Shown here: in pieces, positions 47,465 to 56,916 of the stretch | Layout of the letters: every line of letters begins with the position of its first letter | How positions within the stretch are numbered: the stretch's first letter is position 1 | Assembly: GCA_015680685.1 (NCBI GenBank) | Contig: MNCI01014892.1 | Span: 1-64,000 of the forward strand | Reading direction: 5' to 3' | DNA length: 64,000 nucleotides | Origin: Gnetum montanum | Taxonomy: Eukaryota > Streptophyta > Gnetopsida > Gnetales > Gnetaceae | Made by a program: the position numbers and the translations under genes | Notes under the pieces: model-generated | What the model was told of the DNA's origin: nothing | What the model saw: only the letters and a program-made list of their open reading frames with translations | Database searches by the model: none

Positions 47465-50400
47465 ATGACACCCAAAGGCAAACGCAAGCACCAAGGACTT
47501 GCCAAGGTAGACGAGGTGAAGGACTCTTTAGGACACCTATTTAAGGCACATGTTGAGGTGCGAGAAGAGACTCCATCAGCTTGATAAGTTTCTACGCTAC
47601 CCTTATTTTCCCGATTACGATTATCATTATTGTGATGAAATCTACATCTATTGTCATTTTTTTGGTTACCGTTTTGGCCGCTATGCTATCGCTATTGCTA
47701 GTCAGCCACAGTGGCTGTACGAATGCTACGCTATGGCTGCATATAGTATCGCCTTGACTGCCATTGTTAAGAATGGCGACTACCTTGTCAAGAGGGTTTG
47801 GGCAATTTTGGGCAACTTAGTTCATGCTTGGCATAGTGTACTGGCCTTAGAAGGGTTTAGCTATTTGCAATATTTTTTACAATAGCGTGATGCATGTTTA
47901 GCGTAGCGTGGCGCGAGTTATTTCATGTGGCAAGATAGGGGTGGGATGGCGGGGGCACTATGAATTCTTCCTCATCTGTGCTATGCTATTGAACCTATTG
48001 TTATGTTGTTAAATTTGTTTTACTATCAAGTTTGTTACATCTCCATGCATGTTATATTGGTATGTTTGTTATATTTTCATGCATCTGCCCATGCTTGTTC
48101 ATTTGTTTTCTTCCTACACTGTGCGTATCGTAGTCGTCCCCCTTAAGCGTGAGTGTAACTGTTACGCTGCGTACCTGTTATGTTGTACTGCGTGCCACGT
48201 AACTATTATCATCAAGCACACCCAATGTTGTTACAATGCGTAGGGCTTTATGGCTACACTATGCTACAAGTGCCACTTTGTTACATTATCTATAATTTTT
48301 AACCTTGTTTTATGTTATAGAAAAATTTGCAACCAGAAGATCATGCTACGCTACATGTAAAGAAAGGGTTACACTACTCTATATGTAAACAAATAATTAC
48401 GCTACACTACATGTAAACTTCACTCGAACATAGTGCTAATGTTTGATGCTGTATTGTGCAAGGTCATGTGGAAACCCATCTTGATTGTCCTTGAGGTTGT
48501 AGGAGTCATGTGTTGCCTCAGTGAACCGGTGGCCAATGTTCCCCCTTCTCATGTACGTGTGGCACAGTAGGCAGCTTGGTTCTGGGAGGTCACACGGGAC
48601 TTCTTATAGTTCCTCCTCTGCTACTTTAGTGTGATCATGTGGTCACACTTGTCAGCCAAGACAGTAGCCACCATTACAGAAACATTGTTGCCTGGGCCAA
48701 ACTAGGGCATTCTGAAATCCTTGACTGATGGGTCAATTAGGGATGAGGGTACAGAAGGTTCCAACTAGCACCCAAAAGTTTTGAGATGCTTAAGTTGGAT
48801 CTAGGACATGCCCGAGTATAAATGCTATCACTTATACAACACATTATTTGTTGCCCGTCACATGGGCACTTATTTTCAGAACCCACCTAGGACCGTTTAC
48901 TATTCTGGTAGGTGATTTTTGTCAAGGTATCTCAACGTGTTGTATAATCCATGTTACACTAGACAGAAGTGTTAATAGTATATATTTTTTGTGTGTATTT
49001 CCAGGTTTTATATTGATAGGAATGGTCTTCACAGTGATATAGATGCCTTGGTGTTGGCACAAACGGCCTTGCAGGAGTTTTCCTCTACTGGGAATGTGTG
49101 TGTCGACGTAATAGGACAATTTGGGGATGAGTTTAAAACCTACCCGACCCAGTATTTTCGATTTTATGGAAAGTGTAAGGAAGCCGGTTGGTTGGATAGG
49201 GAGTGGACATCTCTTAAGTCTCTCACCATTGAAGATGTGCTAGTGGAGCTCCCACCATTTCCCATGCCATTTAAACCTAATATGCTAAACTATGAATTCA
49301 TTGTTATATGTTTGAGTGGTGATCATTTTTTTGCTAACTTTTTCTTTTTGTTTTTCAAACTGTTATAGTGACGAGGAAATCCCAAGAGATCACTGTGATC
49401 ACCTCAGGGCATAACAAAACCAACCTCTTTTTCAAGTATGGGGAGGTGGAGGAGACCCAGCATTGGCTTTGCAATGGGGCCCCAGCCACACTTGTCCACA
49501 ACCTTCAAGAGGTTAGGCTCATGGACTTATTTTTGGCTGTAAACCTAAGCATCCTGCCTATTGAAATGCTTTCCCTAGCTGACTCCTTCTCTAAGAAGGT
49601 TGACCGCTTCCGTACACATGTTCACGGTGTGGGAGTAGTGTTTGAAATTAATGACCAACTATTTGCGGATCTTTTCGATGTTCCTTTTGATGGTATCCTT
49701 GTAGGAGAAAAATATAGGAAAGATGCAAACCATCAATAGGATATCGAAGAATGGCTACGAACAAGTAAGGACCGAAAGGGGATTTACATCCATAAGGTCA
49801 AGCTAGNAAGAAGGGACTCGATACAATTAGGCCAAATACCTTTGTGAAGGCTTGCAGGCTAAAATGGTCAAACTTTGCAGGAAGCTTGAGTTCTGTTTCA
49901 ACGTGCACTATGCCTTCTTTGTAGCCTACTTGCGATGTTTTGAAAAATTCTTGGTAGTCCATGAGAATGACATTTGGGTGTAGCAAGACCGCAGTTAGAT
50001 TTCCAAACCATGGATTTGCCAAGTCTTCCATACCACATGATCCTAAGATCCCCCAAAAGCTATTGGGGAATCATTTTCGATGATGACTAGGGATCAGGTG
50101 GCATGTACCTTTCGTGCCTAGGATAGCATGGGAGAGGCTCCCCCATTAACATGGGTAGTGTGATAAGGGGAGAATGCCTCATCACAAAAACAATGGCAAC
50201 TAGCTTGCAACGTAAGAGCTCCCATCTTGCAGAAGAGACTCCCCATACAAATAAAGAAAGGGGGAAGAAGCTACGATTCAAACTTCGCAAAGTGCAGCCT
50301 CCAATTGGTAAGTGTGTTTGCATACTAGGTTAACACTCACTATGCTGTGCTACACTAGATAGCATTGCATGGCGTAGCATCTATTCCAAGTTGGTGTATT

Positions 50401-51595
50401 TTGCCTATCGTAATTATGTTTTTATTAGCAGAGGAAGGAGAACAAGGGAAGAAAGAGGTGATGGCCCCTGAAACAGGGGCGATTGGCGAAGATGAAGAGG
50501 CTCCGACCATAGAGGAAAGGGCCCTGGCCAACGAAGAACGGGCCCCTACCATAGAAGAAAGGGCTCTAGCCGGTGAGGAGGAGGCCCCTGTCGATGAAGA
50601 AGAGGCCCCTGCTAATGAAGAAAGAGCCCCAGCCAATGAAGAAGAGGTCCCTACCAATTAGGAAGAGGCCCCTATTGATGACCCTTTTGTCGAGTGTAAT
50701 TCAGTAACAGAGGGGCATATGAGTGTCAAGGACGCTGCTACGCTATTGGATCAACTGGAGAGAGAGGGGCTCCATTTTGACATTGGTGAGCTTGACTACT
50801 TGTTTGACAGTGTGTCGATGGGTGATCCCCCCGCTATCACCCTTGAGGATTTGCTGGGTATAAGCTTTACACTATCATTTATGTTGTTCATAAACTTTAT
50901 TATTATCCTCTCCACTACGGCTAACATGTTTTACCATATAGCAGATACTATTGTTGATACTCCTAACCCTTCGATCCGTCTACGACCATGGATCGAGACC
51001 CTTAACAAATTCACTTTTATGGAGGGGGTGTTTGATGATATGATTGACCGTCTGAAGCAGATCGATCCGAAGATTGGTAAGTTAGAGTTGCTATGCTAGA
51101 GTTTTTAAATTGTTGTAATTTTGCTATGTTACTATGACTAATGCCCATTCTGTGTGCAATTGGTAGCCTCTTGCCTCAAGTGGGACCCTAAGAAAGTGGT
51201 TGAGGTCGACGTCGTGCCTAAATTTCCATCGAAGGTAACTGAAGTACCTTGTCACATATATGATGAAGCAAGCAAATGTGCATTGTACTCAACACGCTCC
51301 CTATGGGAGTGCAGGCGCATAAACAAAGACCTCTGGAAATGAGTGGGAATTGGGTTGACATCACCGAGGAGGAGATCTTGCAACGTCTTGCAACTAGCAT
51401 GGATCAGATACCCCCCAAAACAGATGCAGGGCCATCTCGGGGTAGTCACCTTTTGTGATGCCATAGTTTTTATTTTTTATGAAAGCCTTTATTATAGCTT
51501 TAACTGTTTAGTTTATTTTCCTTGTGGTGTAGGATCCAAACGAAAATGCAGGACCCAATGAAGCAGGGGATGATGGAGCTGGCGAAGGCTCATAG
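47465..51595 (+). pseudogene. Antisense spliced gene of element B
   Basis: Plus-strand gene opposite to B gag-pol, colinear with 35393-30596 (minus) in C. Exon 1 starts MTPKGKRKHQGLAKVDEV. Exon to 48911: MWSHLSAKTVATITETLLP, end PPRTVYYSGR, donor AG-GTGATT. Exon from 49005 (acceptor TTTCCAG): YPTQYFRFY, GWLDREW. Exon from 49368: KYGEVEETQHWL, LMDLFLAV, GVVFEINDQLFADLFDVP. Basic exon ending 50307 at GTAAGT. Glu-rich exon 50429-50857 with LDQLEREGLHFDIGELD. 50942-51076 (LRPWIETLNKFTFMEGVF, donor GTAAGT). From 51167 (LKWDPKKVVEVDVVPKF, later EEEILQRLATSM). Last exon 51533-51595 (ENAGPNEAGDDG). The coiled coil present in C is missing. The segment around 49808-50050 appears rearranged. No function can be named. 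Confidence 0.8.
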
Positions 51596-51780
51596 TATGG
51601 CGGCAGGAAATTTTATTCTTGTCTTTAAATTTTAAAAAATTTTGTAAACATTATTGATTGATATTTTGAATGACGAATGGAATGTGAAGAGAATTATTTT
51701 ATTTTAGCTAGTGTATTGTATTTATTTTTATTCTTTGTCCTTTTTTTAAATGATAAACGATTTCTTTATTATTTTTAAAT
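51596..51780 (+). other. Downstream region of the B antisense gene
   Basis: AT-rich with AATTTT runs, no coding sequence. A plausible 3' UTR and polyadenylation region for the antisense transcript, though no single signal is decisive. Confidence 0.35.
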
Positions 51781-51910
51781 GGCTAGTTTTAGGCCTTGGC
51801 GGGCCACAGTGATAGTTTAAGGTCATTCCAAGCCATCGCTAGTTTTAGGCCATTTCGGGCCATCGCATGATGATAAAGAAAAATTTTGCTAGTTTTAGGC
51901 TTAGTGGGCT
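51780..51910 (-). repeat. Module-border repeat of B (gag-protease side)
   Basis: Units such as GCTAGTTTTAGGCCTTGGCGG and GCTAGTTTTAGGCCATTTCGG, three to four copies. Reverse complement of the units after protease in C (30107-30380). Confidence 0.75.
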
Positions 51911-52079
51911 GTGATGTGATGCAAATAGTGGACGTAATGTGAACAATGTAAACAATGAGGAAAACACTAGCGTAAATAGTGAATACGAAGTAAACAATGT
52001 GAAGAATATACATATCATTGATGCAAGAGATGATCATAGGGAAGCAGTGAAGTAGTTACACTGGTGCAAGCAACGATCA

Positions 52080-53990
52080 TTCTTGTAGCTGCTTCTTGAC
52101 CCATCGTGGGCTTGGTGATGCATATGGTCGAGAGGCCTTGGTATGGTACTCCTTTATGTCATCATCTATCATTTGAAAAGGCAACTCAGCCCATGTAGTT
52201 TCATTTTCTAAGCCAATGTTTTGGACCAGCTCATTAGCCAAACAAGTAGCCTTGGTGGGGATAGGCACTTCAATTTCAAAGATTATTACTTCTGAACCCT
52301 GCTCCTTCAGAGTTGAACTGAGTCAGTAGCTCCTCCAGAGTTGAGATGGAGGCACATGGGAGTGTGCGGTACCAGTCTAGAGCTTTGCTTGTCAAATACA
52401 TTACAAAGATGCAAATGATAGTGTGCAACCACTATTGCAAGAGAAAAGATCCAGATCTAAACGTAACTAAATGTGCGTTGGGATCACCCTCCCCATTTTA
52501 TTTTGTGAATTGGGTGAGTGGCATCCTAGGGGGTAACGGAGAATGGGAATAGCCAGGCTGATGGGGTCATCATGGTAGAAATCCATGACCTACACCGTGT
52601 CGGAATCGATGGCTTTGAGATGTTTAATCTCTTTAGTGAGAGTCTGGATAAGTTGGAACGCTTAGTCTAGACCCTATGATGCTGTAGATGGTTACAGGGC
52701 TGCTTAAGCAGCCATCATGTACGCCGATGGGGCTTGTAGTGTAGAGGCAACAACCTAGCCGAAGGGGGGCACTATTGGTGCTGCTCCTACGAATGATGTT
52801 GCTTAAGCTGTCCACCACCCAGTGGGTTGTGCCGTTGATGTGATGACCATTGGTGGGGTTGTGGGGTTGATAGGTTACCCGCTTAGTAGGACAACCCATA
52901 ACCCTGCGTTGGGTTGTACTACGTGCGAAAGCTAGTGGCCTTGGGGTTGCACGTAGTATGATACTTGAGAAGGTTGGTTCATATGTAAGGAAGGGGTTGG
53001 GGCCCACCATGCTATTGAGACTAGGTTGGCTATTGGTGGTGGAATAGGTGCAGATGAGGGAGCAGAGGTGAAGTTCACATGTGATTGAGACATAGGCAAA
53101 GTATGGACATATGGCAGCGTAGCTATGATTGACGATGGGTACATTGCTGGAGTAGACTGAGAAGGTAGGGTGACTAGGGACGAAGTTGAAGGGCCCCCTT
53201 GTTGATACGTAGGAGGTACAAAATGACTTGCCATAACTGAAAAGTGTGCAGATTGTGATAGGGTTGTGGAAACCATGAAGGGGGCAGAAGCAAAGAGCGG
53301 GTTCAACTAGAAGACCGTGGTGGGAGGAAGAATCATAGGGTAGGTCTGACCACCACCCTTGGAATGGGAGTCCACTTCTTCCTATCCATCCTAGAACTCC
53401 TCATCATAATGGGATGTCGTATCTCGTTCCCTAGACTTACTAACTCGCATCAGCTGGTCTAAGATCCATTGATACATTTCCGTTAGGTGGATGGTAACAT
53501 TAGGGGTAGGGATAAATTCAATCCCATTCCAATGAAGGAACTCAAAGTTGCATTTGTCCTTGATTTATTGGCAATCCAGGGTAGATTTGCCTGGATAGTT
53601 GCATTTGTCCTTGATTTATTGGCAATCCAGGGTAGATTTGCCTGGATCTTTGCATAGAGGAAGCCATAATGCTCTGCGTCTTACGCTAGGAACTTAGGTG
53701 ATAGATGTCGGATCCTAAGGGACTGACATGGCACCATCACTAGGCTAGGTGGTCATTCGACACCTATCATGTTTTGAGCTAAGAAAGGAGCCTCAAGGTT
53801 GGAGGTGGAAACAAAAGTGGTTTTGAGAATCATTTTGAGTGATCAAAAGGAAATTGCAAATGAGAAACATAGAGATCAATAAGTAATTAGAGGCGTTTCA
53901 TCCTACTGGGTTCCAAAGGAACCATCGTTGTGACCAGTCTACACCACATGATGCATAGACAACTGCAAGGGTGTCATGTCTATGCTAGTA
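52080..53990 (-). pseudogene. Element B gag with fused protease tail
   Basis: N-terminal text LSSFIGMGLNLSLPLMLPS near 53.5 kb, then a Pro/Ser-rich part (open 53306-52932, VMASHFVPPTYQQGG). After it come LTKEIKHLKAIDS and VMDFYHDDPISLAIPILRYP (about 52.6 kb), matching VLDFYQGDPINALVPLL of C. The gag domain reaches the LEELLTQFNS equivalent near 52.31 kb. There the reading jumps into text matching the region after the protease motifs of C (ELPFQMIDDD against LPFDISSEG). The rest of gag, the finger and the protease core are missing. A 17-codon in-frame duplication lies at 53547-53647. Confidence 0.75.
53547..53647. repeat. Perfect 51-bp tandem duplication
   Basis: Two units starting GTTGCATTTGTCCTTGATTT are identical, at 53547-53597 and 53598-53647. 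It is in frame with gag on the minus strand (17 codons, IQANLPWIANKSRTNAT twice). Perfect identity in an otherwise decayed element points to a recent event or an assembly error. Confidence 0.85.
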
Positions 53991-54050
53991 GGTGACGAGG
54001 TATAGACAACGTGCAAGATTACCTGAAAGATGCAGAAAGGGCATCAAAAA

Positions 54051-54069
54051 GGTCCTCTTTCTAGCGCCA
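54051..54069 (-). other. Primer-binding site of B
   Basis: Minus strand TGGCGCTAGAAAGAGGACC, 5 nt from the 5' LTR. Near-identical to the site of C. Confidence 0.8.
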
Positions 54070-54074
54070 AAAAC

Positions 54075-55261
54075 TATAGCGACTGAAAACGTCGGTGGCT
54101 GGAACACCAAGAGGTTGCTAGGTGAACAGTTTAATCCATGCAACGATCATGCTAGAGAGAAACAGAAACAGGGTGCCCTAAATGGTTTGGTCAATCAAAA
54201 AGGGACTTAATCGGTGTATCTTAACCTTTCGTAAATGTTCGTTTTGGAAATGATGTATGCGAAGTAAATTGATGATCAATAAATGTAAAATGATGAAAAC
54301 AGTGCAAAACATGATGATAGTAAACAAATAGCAAAATAGACTTGGGTAAGAAAGTGCACCACCCCAAGGTCGTAGATTTGATCCTTTGTTCTGTTGGAAG
54401 GTGTACAACTGAACATGCAACACTAAAGAGGCACAACTTACACAGAGCAGTATGGTAACAAATCTCTAAACTCTAGTCGGTAGCTTGCTGTTCAGGATTA
54501 TTCTGCTTGCAACTTTGCTCACTAAGATGCCAAAATGCTAAGCTCACAAAGGGATGTTTGGAGCTAACCAAAAAACTCAAAGCCAACCAGAGTGCTCAAA
54601 AATGCCAACTATGCTCTCCGAAAGCCAACTTAAAATCCAACCACGCAAAAATCCAACCCTTTGAGCATTGCTCATCGAGGTATTTATAGGGCCAGAGGTA
54701 GGACAAAAACGTGGTCTAGATGCCACATGTCCTGGGCCCCACAAGGTGCAAGCATGATTTTACTATGTAGGTGCGCAATGCCAGATGTGAACCTTGTTAC
54801 GTTGTGACCATACTGCTAAATTTGCATGTGCCAAAATCTAAAAAGCATGCCAACAATGCAAACAAAATGAAAACAATGAAAATCTAAAAAGCATGTCAAA
54901 AAAATGAAAAAAAAATCTTGGATGCTTAATTGGTCTCTTCAAGGCTTTCTACGCTGCATAGCATAGCAGATTTCTCTGTTAGAAAACTTGCCGAACTATT
55001 TAGCTCATCCTGAATACTTTTGACAACTCCTAGCATGGTCCTTGGGTAAATTGTTAGCTGAGCCAATTGTCCAGTTGGGTAGGTTGGATAGTTCAGCAAG
55101 CCTGTTAGTCCTAGAGATAGAAAACTTGCCAGACTATATAGTCTATCGTTAGTGCCTATATTGTTCTGATGGCCCATCATGATGCTACACTTGTGGAAAT
55201 CCTTGCCCAAATTCCAAGGCTCTACTGAAGCATCAGGGTCCTAAAATTTTATGGTATTTCA
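54075..55261 (-). repeat. Element B 5' LTR, internally deleted
   Basis: Outer parts match 21664-23581 with roughly one difference in ten bases by eye in the first 430 bp. About 0.75 kb carrying most of the palindromes is absent. At the junction (54832-54905) AATCTAAAAAGCATG occurs twice. TATA box equivalent at 54681-54688. Confidence 0.9.
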
Positions 55262-56158
55262 AAAGTAAAGAAAGACATCTTTGGGAAGCAACAAACATCT
55301 TGGTATATTTCAAATGAACTCAAAGAAAATTCAGAAAGACAACTTAAGAAATAGCAAGACATATTTCCCTAGCCAAATACTTCTTTCATGAGGCAAAGAC
55401 ATCTTTACAGAATGTAGACCAAATACAAAAAGATGTCTTTCCCCAGCCAAAGACATCTTTCATGAGGCAATGACATCTTTACAAAATGTAGAACAAATAT
55501 AAAAAGACATCTTTTAGAGTAGAGACTTCAAAAATATGTCTTTCAGGAAACAAAAACATCTTCCTAGATTTGAAGGCAAATACAGAGAGACATCTCAAGC
55601 ATGAGAAAGATGTCTTTCAAGAATGTTAGTGATTGTTAGCTAGTCATTGCATGAGTTTTGAGAAGGATTTAGCAACACAATAGCTATAAAAAGGCTTCAT
55701 GTGCATTAATGTGCAAGTCTTGTTGTATTCATTGTACAATCATTTGTAATCATTGAATTCTCCATTTCTCTTCATTGTCTTATCATTTTGGGGTTGGAAA
55801 GTATGTTGTACCTAATTATACAAGGATCAGCAAATTGAGTTCCAATCTTTCCTTGTAATTCTTATTCTTGTTGCCCTACGGAGTTTAGTTCCTTGAGCTT
55901 GTCAAGATACTATGGGATTGAGTTGTTGGTGCTATGGTACAACACTTTGATGCAAAGCTCAAGATTCTAAAGGTTTTGAAAGCCTTGAAATCACATTTCC
56001 AAGCTTGATAGGACCTTGCAAGGTTAAGTGATTGGTGCTGTGGTACAACACTCCAAAGCAGGGCTTGACGACTGTATAGGGTGCGGGCCCTTTAACCACA
56101 TTTTAAGAGCAACAAAGTCCAAAGGTTTGCATGTGATCTACCCTCCAAGTGTGTAGCA
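55262..56158 (+). repeat. Element A 3' LTR, second part
   Basis: Starts with the second AAAGT and continues the LTR from AAAGTAAAGAAAGAC. It keeps the TATA box TATAAAAAGG at 55685 and ends near GTGTAGCA. The palindrome array is longer than in the 5' copy, because CCCCAGCCAAAGACATC with its surroundings (about 70-80 bp, 55440-55515) is a tandem copy of the preceding segment. Confidence 0.88.
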
Positions 56159-56422
56159 TCCAAGTTGGGGAACCACGTAAATTTGTGTGTGTGCTTTATT
56201 TATTTAAGTTTTTATTTGAGAAACTTATTCATTCTCCCCACCACCACACCCTGCCCCCACCCACCCCCCAAGGGACCCCTTCTAAGTTCAATGATCCACA
56301 TAGCCATCTCCCATCCTAGGGCTCTTATACAAGAAAGTCAAAGGTTGTTGGCCTANCCCCATCCTAGGGCTCTTATACAAGAAAGTCAAAGGTTGTTGGC
56401 CTACTCTTCACTCTTAAATCCT
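56159..56422. other. Flank of A with a duplicated block at a single N
   Basis: Around the N at 56356 the sequence CCCATCCTAGGGCTCTTATA and its continuation (about 47 bp to TTGGCCTA) occurs twice without differences. This looks like an unmerged contig overlap. No gene. Confidence 0.75.
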
Positions 56423-56916
56423 NNNNNNNNNNNNNNNNNNNNNNNNNNNNNNNNNNNNNNNNNNNNNNNNNNNNNNNNNNNNNNNNNNNNNNNNNNNNNN
56501 NNNNNNNNNNNNNNNNNNNNNNNNNNNNNNNNNNNNNNNNNNNNNNNNNNNNNNNNNNNNNNNNNNNNNNNNNNNNNNNNNNNNNNNNNNNNNNNNNNNN
56601 NNNNNNNNNNNNNNNNNNNNNNNNNNNNNNNNNNNNNNNNNNNNNNNNNNNNNNNNNNNNNNNNNNNNNNNNNNNNNNNNNNNNNNNNNNNNNNNNNNNN
56701 NNNNNNNNNNNNNNNNNNNNNNNNNNNNNNNNNNNNNNNNNNNNNNNNNNNNNNNNNNNNNNNNNNNNNNNNNNNNNNNNNNNNNNNNNNNNNNNNNNNN
56801 NNNNNNNNNNNNNNNNNNNNNNNNNNNNNNNNNNNNNNNNNNNNNNNNNNNNNNNNNNNNNNNNNNNNNNNNNNNNNNNNNNNNNNNNNNNNNNNNNNNN
56901 NNNNNNNNNNNNNNNN
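56423..56916. other. Assembly gap
   Basis: Run of Ns. No statement possible. Confidence 0.99.

Larger units (their letters stand above)
21664..55261 (-). mobile_element. Element B: Ty3/gypsy Tat-lineage retrotransposon
   Basis: Minus-strand element with LTRs 54075-55261 (5') and 21664-23581 (3'), a 5-bp target duplication, primer-binding site, polypurine tract, gag, and RT, RNase H, second RNase H and integrase. It is interrupted by element C. Without C it would be about 15.6 kb. The second, archaeal-type RNase H marks the Tat lineage. Between its truncated protease and RT it carries an antisense spliced gene (47465-51595). Gag and protease are internally deleted and the RT active site is altered, so B is dead. 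Confidence 0.9.
16290..56158 (+). mobile_element. Element A: copia-like LTR retrotransposon, split by B
   Basis: LTRs at 16290-17342 and 21479-21663 plus 55262-56158 match along their full length. The element interior (17343-21478) runs primer-binding site, gag with zinc knuckles, accessory ORF, polypurine tract, all on the plus strand. No protease, integrase, reverse transcriptase or RNase H was found in the 4.1 kb interior, so A is a non-autonomous derivative. Its 3' LTR was the target of element B. The flanks give no convincing target duplication (TACCC before, TCCAA after), so the outermost ends are less certain than those of B and C. Confidence 0.85.

Noticed and set aside
47550-47885. 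111-codon plus-strand frame as the first large exon of the B antisense gene
   Set aside because: It is a Tyr/His-rich translation of GCTACGCTA-type words in intron 1 and has no match in C.
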